Part shown: in pieces, positions 1 to 6,872 of the stretch
How the letters are laid out: each line of letters starts with the position of its first letter
How positions within the stretch are numbered: the first letter of the stretch is position 1
Origin: Acidobacteriaceae bacterium
GTDB taxonomy: Bacteria > Acidobacteriota > Terriglobia > Terriglobales > SbA1
DNA length: 21,730 nt
Direction of reading: 5' to 3'
Assembly: GCA_019237515.1 (NCBI GenBank)
Contig: JAFAGX010000251.1
Span: 1-21,730, forward strand
Program-made: the position numbers and the translations under genes
Notes under the pieces: generated by a model
The model's database searches: none
What the model saw: only the letters and a program-made list of their open reading frames with translations
Told to the model about the DNA's origin: nothing

Positions 1-1
1 T

Positions 2-322
2 GGTGCACAATGCGATCTCTGTCACAGGGTAGGCGGTTGGCAGGTGTCGCTCAAAGACATCAACGCGCACCAGGATCGTTTTCCGCTGATCGGAGCGCAT
101 GCTGTAACGGACTGCTATTCATGCCACCGAGCAGGTGCCGTCGGACAATTTAATCGCCAGGGGCTTTCGACCGAGTGCGAGAGCTGCCATCTGAGGGCCT
201 TTCAACGAACGACTTCGCCTAACCACCAGGCACTGGGCTATTCGACAGACTGCCAAGAATGCCACACCAGCATGGATAGTTGGAGGATCGTCGCGTCCAT
301 ATCGGTGAAAAAGCGACGATGA
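2..322 (+). CDS. Multihaem c-type cytochrome, C-terminal part (5' end outside window)
   Basis: The open frame runs in from the left edge with no start, so only the last 106 residues are visible. They hold four CXXCH haem c attachment motifs: CDLCH at visible residues 4-8, then CYSCH, CESCH and CQECH. Extra His residues lie before some motifs (for example in GAH ahead of CYSCH and PNH ahead of CQECH) and could be distal ligands, as in cytochrome c3/c7-type proteins. With roughly one haem per 25-30 residues this is an electron-carrying multihaem protein, which must mature in the periplasm or outside the cell. The stop overlaps an in-frame ATG of the next gene (ATGA at 319-322), implying coupled translation. 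The total haem number, signal sequence and any fused domains cannot be seen. The family assignment is firm; the substrate is unknown. Confidence 0.85.
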   Translation, partial: GAQCDLCHRVGGWQVSLKDINAHQDRFPLIGAHAVTDCYSCHRAGAVGQFNRQGLSTECESCHLRAFQRTTSPNHQALGYSTDCQECHTSMDSWRIVASISVKKRR

Positions 323-2574
323 GTCTGATCAAGGCCGTTCTGATTTGCTGCGCGGGACGGTCGGAAGCGAATGTTGTCTTACCAATGCAAAGTTGGCTTA
401 ACAATTCGGTTGTTCTTTGTTACCCGCGAGTGAAAGCGGCTGTCAATAGGTACATCTTGCTGCTTTTAGTCTTCGTGCTTGTCGGTCAGATTGCCTTTGC
501 CGAAACTGCAACCATGCGCAAGCTGAAAATCTCCCCTTCCGGCGATGGCATGAAGATCGAAATCACGCTGACATCAAGTATCACTCCAACAGTTACAGTT
601 GCGAAAGACCCGGAGCGCATCGTCTTAGATCTTCCCGCTGCGGTTGCGAACTCCAGGCAGCACCGCGTCGCAATCAACCGCAATGGCGTTCTCCAGGTGG
701 GATGGCGAGTCAACAGCACAACCCCACCGATGACGCGCGTGATCGTTGACTTGGATCATGAACACCCGTATCAACTTACCACCCCAGGAAACTCCATAGT
801 TTTGATGGTTCTGCCGAATGATGTGACGACCGACGAAGTAAGGGCCGATCGACATCGTTCCGCGAGTCCGCCGGCCGCTGCCAGGGGTTCGTTGTGGGGG
901 AAATTCTGGCCGCAGCAAGGAGTGAAGGTGCCGAAGTCAACCGCAGTGCCGCCGAGTGATAGCGATCTTCACGCCAGTTTCAAAGTTAAGTACGTGGCCG
1001 AAGGGGCTGCCTATCTAATCGGCGGACGAAGCTCCGGCCTCGCCGAAGGTATGACGTTGCTCGTGCATGAAGGCGATCCGGCCCAAGCCGATGCCCCAAA
1101 CCCGGAGGGCCGAGTTGTCGCCGAGCTAAGGGTTGTTTCAGTCGCTGCAACGTCTTCCGTGACCGAGATTCGTGATCCGAAGCGTGACGTGAAGCCGGGA
1201 GATTGGGCCGAACTTGCGCAGGCCGATTATGCACGGCTGGGTGGTGCACCGTCCGCAAAACCAGCGGCCAAGAATTCGATGCCCGCAAGTCTTGCAGTTA
1301 TCTCGTCTCCCCCCGCACAAGCTCAGCAAACTCCACGGGACGAAAGCCGGATGATGGCTCGAATCGCGTTGGATTACAGCGGAATCAGCAGTAGTGGTTC
1401 GACACTCGGGCGAAGCAGTTCGGTGGGACTGGGCTTTCAAACCGACATGAAGCAGATTGCCGGAACCCATTGGGATCTCGAAGGGTACTGGCGAGGAAGA
1501 TTTACCAAGAATTCTCAGCCGGACGAGGAGACGATAGATGACTATCTCGATCGCACCTACATCATCCAATTGTCTTACGACAACCCGCAGTCGCCGTGGG
1601 TGGCGGGAGTCGGGCGCCTTTATCTGCCATGGGCCGCGAGTCTGGACACAATTGATGGCGGCTACGTCGGCCATAGGTTCGCCGGGTCTGGCACTGCAGG
1701 GGCATTCTTCGGGTCGACCCCGAATCCTGCAACCTGGAACTACCGCCCGGATCAACAGATTGCTGGCTCCTTCGTGAACTTCGAAGGAGGCGGTTACGAC
1801 GATCTTCACTACACGAGCACAGCGGGAGTTGCGCTCAGCTTTCTTAAGTGGCAGCTTGATCGTCCGTACTTATTTCTTGAAAATGCTCTCTCCTATTCGA
1901 AATATTTTGCGATTTACCATTCCCTCATCTTGGATTCGCCGCAAGGCGTAAGCACAGACGGGATCACGCCCGGAGCAGGAGTCAGCCGAAGTTATCTGTC
2001 GCTGGACATTCAACCGAAAAAGTGGATTTCTTTTGAGTTCTTCCATAATTATTTCCGGGATGTGCCAACCGCCGCGACTGCATTGGTCGGCACTGGTACG
2101 GTTGACAAACTTCTCTATCAGGGCGTCAACGGAACGCTTCGAATCGAGCCCATAAAAAATTTCTTGTTCTATACCACCCTGGGCAAGAGCGACAAGACGG
2201 GAGACGTGAAGCACAGCTTGAACCAAATGTATGGCTTCACGTTGAAAGACATTTATCACACGGGTATACGCGTCGACCTTCATTATTCGAAATTTGACAG
2301 TTCGTTCGCCCGCGGCATCTACCGCATTTTGTCGCTGTCACGCCCCGTGGGCAATCGAATGATGTGGAATGTCCAAGGGGGAAGCCAGACCCTCCGCTCG
2401 TTGTTCACTGCCAACCAGCACTCTTTCTTTGTAGACACTTCGCTCGATACCAATCTTAGCGCTCACACGTTTCTTCAAGGCGGGTACAGCATCGAACGTG
2501 GCGCTCAACTGAACTACTCGCAGTGGCGCCTCAGCCTGGGATACCGCTTCGATTCCAAAGGTCTCCTGCGATGA
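319..2574 (+). CDS. Exported AMIN-domain protein with predicted C-terminal outer-membrane beta-barrel
   Basis: The frame encodes 751 residues from the ATG at 319, which overlaps the cytochrome stop (ATGA). A hydrophobic export signal ending in AFA lies at residues 38-61. An in-frame GTG at 430 would place it right at the N-terminus, so 430 is a good alternative start although no ribosome site is obvious there. ATGs at 280 and 385 are also in frame. Residues about 65-166 resemble an AMIN domain, the peptidoglycan/envelope-localising module of PilQ and AmiC (patterns such as ERIVLDLP and TRVIVDLD). Residues about 220-300 resemble a small beta domain like the FlgT C-terminal region (GRSSGLAEGM, then VKPGDWAEL). 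From about 348 to the end the sequence alternates polar and aromatic residues with many Gly and Tyr, ending in WRLSLGYRF, which suggests an outer-membrane barrel of roughly 400 residues. The barrel call is inference. The stop overlaps the next start (ATGA). Confidence 0.75.
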   Translation: MSLIKAVLICCAGRSEANVVLPMQSWLNNSVVLCYPRVKAAVNRYILLLLVFVLVGQIAFAETATMRKLKISPSGDGMKIEITLTSSITPTVTVAKDPERIVLDLPAAVANSRQHRVAINRNGVLQVGWRVNSTTPPMTRVIVDLDHEHPYQLTTPGNSIVLMVLPNDVTTDEVRADRHRSASPPAAARGSLWGKFWPQQGVKVPKSTAVPPSDSDLHASFKVKYVAEGAAYLIGGRSSGLAEGMTLLVHEGDPAQADAPNPEGRVVAELRVVSVAATSSVTEIRDPKRDVKPGDWAELAQADYARLGGAPSAKPAAKNSMPASLAVISSPPAQAQQTPRDESRMMARIALDYSGISSSGSTLGRSSSVGLGFQTDMKQIAGTHWDLEGYWRGRFTKNSQPDEETIDDYLDRTYIIQLSYDNPQSPWVAGVGRLYLPWAASLDTIDGGYVGHRFAGSGTAGAFFGSTPNPATWNYRPDQQIAGSFVNFEGGGYDDLHYTSTAGVALSFLKWQLDRPYLFLENALSYSKYFAIYHSLILDSPQGVSTDGITPGAGVSRSYLSLDIQPKKWISFEFFHNYFRDVPTAATALVGTGTVDKLLYQGVNGTLRIEPIKNFLFYTTLGKSDKTGDVKHSLNQMYGFTLKDIYHTGIRVDLHYSKFDSSFARGIYRILSLSRPVGNRMMWNVQGGSQTLRSLFTANQHSFFVDTSLDTNLSAHTFLQGGYSIERGAQLNYSQWRLSLGYRFDSKGLLR

Positions 2575-3491
2575 CCTCACCTGCTATCAGTATGCCTTCC
2601 ACGGGCCTCCCTTCTACGGAGCAAACCCACGGACGATTAATAAAGCTGATTTCACTAATGTGGGCGACAAGCTTTCTTGCGCTCATGTTATTTGGAATGA
2701 GTTACTACCGGTTGAGTAAGACGGATCGCGCATTTTCTGCGAAGCACCACCTACTTAGACCGAGCGGAACCATCGGCATCAGTTTGGCGTTCATCGGGGT
2801 GCTAATGCTGTGCGGAATCTTTCTATACCCGCTGCGAAAACGCTGGCCATGGCTACAACGGAAGGGAGATTCCAAACATTGGCTCGACCATCACGTCATC
2901 TTCGGTCTCGTCGCACCGATATCGATCGCCTTTCATTCAGCATTCAAATTTCGCGGATTAGCCGGTCTGGCATTTTGGCTGATGGTGGCGGTTTCTGTCA
3001 GCGGCCTCATCGGACGCTATCTCTACGCCCAAGTTTTGCGCGAGGTTGCGGCCGCGGAATCGTCCTTGATCGTGCTTCGAGCGATGCTGCAAAGACAAAC
3101 GCTCGTTTCCCAGGAAGATCTTCGACGACTCTCTTTCCCAGCACCCCCCGCTAACCGGATCTCGAGATGGTCGGCATTCACTGGGCTCGCATACTTGGCC
3201 CTGTGCGACTTAGCTCTGCTGCTTCGTGTTGCTCGTCTTCGCATGAAAGTTCTTGGGTTGGGGATTTGTCTTCGATCGCTCGGAGGCCTGCTGTCGACGG
3301 GAAAGTCGCAGTTTGAATACGTGATCAGCCTTGTCTGCAAGGAAGCCCGAATTTCGCGGCGCCTTCTACTCCTCTCGCACGCTCAGCAGGTTTTCAGGTT
3401 ATGGCATTTCGTACACAAGCCATTTAGCTACGCTTTCATGGTGCTCGCACTTGCGCATATTGCAGTGGCAATGCTATTTGGTTTTATCTGA
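2571..3491 (+). CDS. Predicted di-haem cytochrome b-like inner-membrane protein
   Basis: 306 residues, starting at the ATG that overlaps the preceding stop (ATGA, 2571-2574). Hydrophobic segments lie at about residues 24-46, 66-86, 108-124, 131-152, 205-225 and 283-304. Candidate haem ligands are His108 and His122 in one helix and His282 and His296 in the last helix. Both pairs are 14 residues apart, the spacing that lets two helices hold two stacked b haems, as in cytochrome b of the bc1 complex and in b561-like proteins. I do not recognise a specific named family. A role passing electrons between the quinone pool and the upstream multihaem cytochrome is inferred from the operon. A soluble loop with many Arg residues (about 155-200) separates the two haem helices. 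If the His are not ligands it would simply be an unknown membrane protein. Confidence 0.65.
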   Translation: MTSPAISMPSTGLPSTEQTHGRLIKLISLMWATSFLALMLFGMSYYRLSKTDRAFSAKHHLLRPSGTIGISLAFIGVLMLCGIFLYPLRKRWPWLQRKGDSKHWLDHHVIFGLVAPISIAFHSAFKFRGLAGLAFWLMVAVSVSGLIGRYLYAQVLREVAAAESSLIVLRAMLQRQTLVSQEDLRRLSFPAPPANRISRWSAFTGLAYLALCDLALLLRVARLRMKVLGLGICLRSLGGLLSTGKSQFEYVISLVCKEARISRRLLLLSHAQQVFRLWHFVHKPFSYAFMVLALAHIAVAMLFGFI

Positions 3492-3719
3492 GGGCGGACC
3501 AGGATTTTTTTGGACACGTTCAATACTGTGTGGTTGCGGGCGCACCGATCGCATAGTACGGGAACGCACTCCATCAAACGAACAATCACCAATAATGGAT
3601 GCTTTCATGTGTAAGGATGCTCGTTCTGCTTCGACTTGTGTAACTTTCAGCCGGCAGGAACATCTCATGATCCGCCGCCCACGTTTGGGCACAAACTAAC
3701 GTAAAGAATAGGAGGATTT

Positions 3720-4073
3720 ATGAGAAGACTTTCTTGCCGGTTAATGGCCATATGTCTGCTTTTGGCCTCTGTTGCTGCTTTCGCTCAATCCGGTGGCAGT
3801 ATGGGCCAAGACAACATGAAATCCGATGACGCGTCGAAGAAGGCCATGAGCGTCACCGGCAAAATCAGCGATGACGGCAAAATGTTCACCAGCGACAAGG
3901 ACAACAAGGCTTGGACGATCAGTAACCCGGAGGCCGTCAAGGGCCACGAAGGGCATCACGTAACCCTCAAGGCACACGTCTACCCCGACAAGAACGAGGT
4001 ACATGTGATGTCGCTCAAGATGGCGAAGGGCGGGATGAGCGACAATATGAAGAACGACAACATGCAGCACTAA
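3720..4073 (+). CDS. Small Met/His-rich secreted protein (DUF5818-like)
   Basis: 117 residues with a clear signal peptide (basic MRRLSCRL, hydrophobic core, cleavage after AFA, about residue 22). A strong ribosome site (AGGAGG, about 3710-3715) supports the start. The mature part has a central beta-rich segment (GKISDDGKMFTSDKDNKAW and then GHEGHHVTLKAHV) resembling small acidobacterial secreted proteins labelled DUF5818. It is flanked by Met/Asn/Asp-rich ends: SMGQDNMKSDD near the N-terminus and NMKNDNMQH at the C-terminus. The function of the family is not known to me. Met and His richness could bind copper or another soft metal, or act as an oxidisable sink, but this is speculation. It stands alone: a 228 bp non-coding gap precedes it and the gene after it is convergent. 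Confidence 0.8.
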   Translation: MRRLSCRLMAICLLLASVAAFAQSGGSMGQDNMKSDDASKKAMSVTGKISDDGKMFTSDKDNKAWTISNPEAVKGHEGHHVTLKAHVYPDKNEVHVMSLKMAKGGMSDNMKNDNMQH

Positions 4074-4080
4074 GTTCACG

Positions 4081-4118
4081 GCTAATCAAAATCCCGGCGG
4101 CTACGCGTCGCCGGGATG
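4081..4118 (-). terminator. Hairpin terminator between convergent genes
   Basis: A perfect 9 bp inverted repeat (ATCCCGGCG at 4091-4099 against CGCCGGGAT at 4109-4117) can extend by two pairs to leave a 5-base loop. Read on the minus strand, the stem is followed directly by TTTGATT, giving a short U-tract. It sits 25 bp past the stop of the anti-sigma gene and 18 bp past the stop of the convergent small secreted protein. It is therefore best read as the terminator of the minus-strand operon, possibly working in both directions. No U-tract follows on the plus strand. Confidence 0.6.
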
Positions 4119-4141
4119 CCAACAACCAGCAGTCTCCGGCC

Positions 4142-4681
4142 TCACGCTTTTAAGTATTTCCTCATGCACCGCACACAAGGCACGAACCCCTCTTGTATTG
4201 CCTGCGCGGCTGCAATGGTTCGCAACCTTGCTTTATCGTGAATAAATCGGCATCCCGGTACATGGAACGTCTTGCCATCGTCCGCAACCACAACCATTAG
4301 TTCCGGTGGCACACCGCTGCCAGGATCAGCATGCTCCGAGCGAAGTTCGGTCTGAGGCGAGGTCAACGAGCGTGCCAGCTCGAAGCTGCCGGCGACCAGT
4401 ACCCCTGCAGCAAAGGCAACCGCCCAGCCGAGAAACGTTCTTCGTGCGGGAGTGGAATTCTGTTCAAGCCTGCGATGCAGGCGATGGCTGAATCCCAGCG
4501 GCACCTCCAGCATGCGCTCATCGCCGTATAGCTGGACGACATTGCGCATACCATTGAGCACCGCTGAACAATTCTTGCAGTCCCGGTAGTGCTCTTCCAT
4601 GGCAGCGTGCAAAGCCGGATCGAGCTCTCCGTCAAGATAGTTTGAAATCTCGCGCCAGACTTGTTCGCAGGCGACTACCAT
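4142..4681 (-). CDS. Membrane-anchored zinc-finger anti-sigma factor with periplasmic Cys/His cluster
   Basis: 179 residues from the ATG at 4681, chosen because AAGGGGG lies about 8 bases upstream; an in-frame ATG 13 codons earlier lies deep inside the sigma gene. The N-terminus carries a ZAS-type zinc finger (zf-HC2): Cys5, then His31-x3-Cys35-x2-Cys38. One membrane helix spans about residues 84-104. The segment outside the membrane ends in an unusual cluster: His140, Cys144, His148, Cys169, Cys172, in the pattern FHVPGCRFIH then PCVRCM. That pattern resembles short metal-binding modules and could bind metal or act as a redox switch. The gene overlaps the sigma-factor stop by 7 bp, so the two are translated together. 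The family role is to hold the ECF sigma factor inactive until an envelope signal arrives. The signal is unknown. Confidence 0.85.
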   Translation of the reverse strand: MVVACEQVWREISNYLDGELDPALHAAMEEHYRDCKNCSAVLNGMRNVVQLYGDERMLEVPLGFSHRLHRRLEQNSTPARRTFLGWAVAFAAGVLVAGSFELARSLTSPQTELRSEHADPGSGVPPELMVVVADDGKTFHVPGCRFIHDKARLRTIAAAQAIQEGFVPCVRCMRKYLKA

Positions 4682-5331
4682 GGCTTCGCCCCCTTTGCAA
4701 AAGACAGCCCTCCGCTCCAACTCCCGCCAAGGCCTGGCGCGAGCAAGTCGCGCAACATCAGGCGAGCCCGCAAAAGACGTGTCTTCACCGACGCGGTTGT
4801 GATCCCGAGAGCGTTTGCCGTCTCCTCGATGCTCATGTGCTGCATGTCTCGGAGCACAAAGACTTCTCGATACTTTTCACCCAAGGACGCCAAGGCTTCT
4901 GCCAGCTTCTGCCGGACCTCTTTGCGCTCTAAGGTCTCGAGTGGAATCTCCCGCCAGTCCGCGAAATCGCGCGGAACATAATTACCTTGTTCGTCCTTGT
5001 TCTCGACCATCGGTTCCATCATGTGGGCATGTTCTTTCCTCCTCCGCATGCGCGCCTCATTCACCGTGATCTGGAGAAGCCAAGTACTGAACTTGGATTC
5101 TTCTCGAAACTGGCGGATGTGCTTGAAAGCCTTCAGCATCGCCTCTTGAGCAACATCTTCGGCATCCGCCTCGTTTCGCAGAACGGCAAACGCAGCAGCG
5201 AACACGCGCCGTTCGTACGGCTGAATGAGCTGATAAAACAGATCACCTTCGCCTTCCCGCACGCGCCGGATCAGCACTCCCTCGTTCAATTGTTCCGCTG
5301 GAGATTCCAGCAAGGCCCGTTTTTCCGGCAT
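4675..5331 (-). CDS. ECF-family RNA polymerase sigma factor (RpoE-like)
   Basis: 218 residues with both ECF core regions. Region 2 lies at about residues 25-95 and includes EADAEDVAQEAMLKAFKHI and the FSTWLLQITVNEARMRRR segment. Region 4 lies at about 150-205, with the helix-turn-helix MSIEETANALGITTASVKTR. The start is supported by GAGGAA five bases upstream. The C-terminus has a short Gly/Ser-rich tail of about 15 residues beyond region 4. The gene overlaps the downstream anti-sigma start by 7 bp. Its own start lies only 39 bp after the stop of the cytochrome b gene, so it probably shares a transcript with the oxidoreductase pair. It is expected to direct RNA polymerase to envelope or redox stress promoters, perhaps including its own operon. 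I could not find a convincing target promoter by eye. Confidence 0.93.
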   Translation of the reverse strand: MPEKRALLESPAEQLNEGVLIRRVREGEGDLFYQLIQPYERRVFAAAFAVLRNEADAEDVAQEAMLKAFKHIRQFREESKFSTWLLQITVNEARMRRRKEHAHMMEPMVENKDEQGNYVPRDFADWREIPLETLERKEVRQKLAEALASLGEKYREVFVLRDMQHMSIEETANALGITTASVKTRLLRARLMLRDLLAPGLGGSWSGGLSFAKGAKPW

Positions 5332-5370
5332 CGTTCCTCACTCTAAGCTCGCTGAGCCGCCAACAGTCCG

Positions 5371-6087
5371 TTACTCCAATCGGTACTCCGGATCTTTCTT
5401 CCACCCGGTGAGCATGGATACAAAGTTGTTCCATCCGTGCAAAGCGATCATCACCAGATGTCCAAACACGAAAACCAGCAATGCCCACATGATCACGAAG
5501 TGCCACAGCCGCGCCCAATGAAAGCCACCCATCAACCACGCCAGCCACGAAAACTGTACCGGTTTCCAGATGGCGAATCCGGTCAGCACTGATAGCGCTC
5601 CCAACACAATTGCGGCTGTGTAGGCCTGCTTTTGTAGAGCGTTATACGCTTCTCGCGCCGGCGGCTTTGGACCGAAGAGAAAGTAATGGCGAATCATTGG
5701 CCACAGGCCGGGGATATCACGGCGAACAAACAGGATCTGCCTATAGTTACCACTGAATATTTGGTAGCAGACGTAGACCAGCCCCGTAACCATGTAAATC
5801 CACATGAACGTCAAATGCCATTGCAAGGCTCCGCCAAGCCAGCCACCGAGAGCAAAAGCCTTTGGCCAGTGCAGCAAATCTTTCTCCGGAATTTTGGCTC
5901 CAAAACTCGGGAAAGCCCGGAAGATTTGTAGCCCGCTTCCTGCCATCACAAACAATGAGACCGTATTAAGCCAATGACAAATCCGCACTACAAAGGGGTG
6001 CTCGTATACCGCCTCGATCACCTCGCCCGTCTTTACGTCATTCACTGCAACTGCGCGAGTTGCCATCTCAGCTCCATCCGCGGTCAT
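5371..6087 (-). CDS. Cytochrome b561-type membrane subunit, partner of the molybdopterin oxidoreductase
   Basis: 238 residues with about four membrane helices: roughly 38-57, 88-110, 155-175 and 195-217. Candidate haem ligands are His38, His91, His196 and His210, the last two 14 residues apart, as in the b-type cytochromes of Ni/Fe-hydrogenase and formate dehydrogenase gamma-like families (cytochrome b/b6 domain). The sequence EHPFVVRICHWLN before helix 1 is characteristic. The ATG overlaps the stop of the oxidoreductase gene (ATGA, 6084-6087). By family logic it anchors the soluble molybdoenzyme and moves electrons between it and quinone, playing the role MsrQ plays for MsrP although it looks like a different cytochrome b family. 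An in-frame ATG at codon 8 is a possible alternative start. Confidence 0.88.
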   Translation of the reverse strand: MTADGAEMATRAVAVNDVKTGEVIEAVYEHPFVVRICHWLNTVSLFVMAGSGLQIFRAFPSFGAKIPEKDLLHWPKAFALGGWLGGALQWHLTFMWIYMVTGLVYVCYQIFSGNYRQILFVRRDIPGLWPMIRHYFLFGPKPPAREAYNALQKQAYTAAIVLGALSVLTGFAIWKPVQFSWLAWLMGGFHWARLWHFVIMWALLVFVFGHLVMIALHGWNNFVSMLTGWKKDPEYRLE

Positions 6088-6803
6088 AAACCATAAAATG
6101 AAGAGTAGCCCTGGTCTTCCCAGTACCCAACCCGATCAAGCACATGGCTGACTTTGAGAGTTGTCAAATATTTGGCTTGCTTGTAGCCAATCTTGGTTGG
6201 CACCTGAAGACGCAGAGGCGCTCCGTGCTCGCGAGTGAGCGGTTGATCGTACATCTCCCAACAGAGCAAGGTCTGAGGATGCATCGCGGTCGGCATATCC
6301 AGCGACTCGTAATAGTCGTCGGCGCACTCGACGCTGAGAAAGCGTGCGGAGGAATCGGCGCCAATCATGTTCAAGAAGTCAGACAGGCGCGCCCCGCCAA
6401 AACGGCCAACCACATCCCATCCCTCGACGCAGACATGCCGAGTGTTCTGAACGACCTTCGGGAGCGATTGGATCTGCGCGAGGGCGTATGCACCCGGCTT
6501 TTGCACGGAACCGGAAACGGCCAGAGTCCAATGTTCCAGGTCAACACCTGGATCGTCCACATCGTAGTCGTTGACCGGAAATTTGCTGAATGGCGCAACT
6601 TCGTTGTCGGAAAATGTGGGGGCCAGATGCCCCGGACGTAAAAGTCTGGCCGATGCCCAGTCGCTGAAGTTCAGGCCCGCCTTCAGGAGAGGTGTCTGCA
6701 GCTTTGGGACCGCGAATGCGCCCAGCGCAAGTACCGGCGTCAGTTTTAGAAGCTCCCGACGGTTGATGCTCTTGAACTTTTTCAGGGCAATTGGCGAACT
6801 CAT
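6084..6803 (-). CDS. Tat-exported molybdopterin-dependent oxidoreductase (sulfite oxidase/MsrP fold)
   Basis: 239 residues from the ATG at 6803, which has AGAGG about 7 bases upstream; a longer in-frame start at 6839 lacks such a site. A twin-arginine signal is visible (SINRRELLKL, Arg15-Arg16) followed by a hydrophobic stretch. The molybdopterin-binding domain has the typical motif RHVCVEGWDVVGRFGG, with Cys125 the expected Mo ligand, and later GAPLRLQVPTKIGYKQAKYL. It is about 240 residues and lacks the C-terminal dimerisation domain of true sulfite oxidases, as MsrP-like proteins do. The reaction cannot be read from sequence: sulfoxide or methionine-sulfoxide reduction, or oxidation of a small molecule, are all possible. 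Coupling with the cytochrome b gene supports membrane-linked electron flow in the periplasm. Confidence 0.88.
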   Translation of the reverse strand: MSSPIALKKFKSINRRELLKLTPVLALGAFAVPKLQTPLLKAGLNFSDWASARLLRPGHLAPTFSDNEVAPFSKFPVNDYDVDDPGVDLEHWTLAVSGSVQKPGAYALAQIQSLPKVVQNTRHVCVEGWDVVGRFGGARLSDFLNMIGADSSARFLSVECADDYYESLDMPTAMHPQTLLCWEMYDQPLTREHGAPLRLQVPTKIGYKQAKYLTTLKVSHVLDRVGYWEDQGYSSFYGL

Positions 6804-6872
6804 CACAGGACCTCTGATCACATGCTGTCTGGCCAGCAATAGGATTCAGGCATTTTAGAAAAGTTACATAAT

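Noticed and set aside
1138..1809. Minus-strand 223-residue open frame opposite the AMIN/barrel gene
   Set aside because: It is Arg/Pro/Cys-rich with no family features, while the plus-strand frame has coherent domains and coupled neighbours.
3677..3690. Short hairpin GCCCA/TGGGC ahead of the small secreted protein
   Set aside because: Only 5 bp of stem, not followed by a T-run and not overlapping the ribosome site; too weak to call a regulatory element.
3331..3699. Plus-strand 122-residue open frame running from the di-haem protein gene into the gap
   Set aside because: Its first half is out of frame within a real gene and the rest is not protein-like. The gap 3492-3719 appears non-coding apart from the ribosome site of the next gene.
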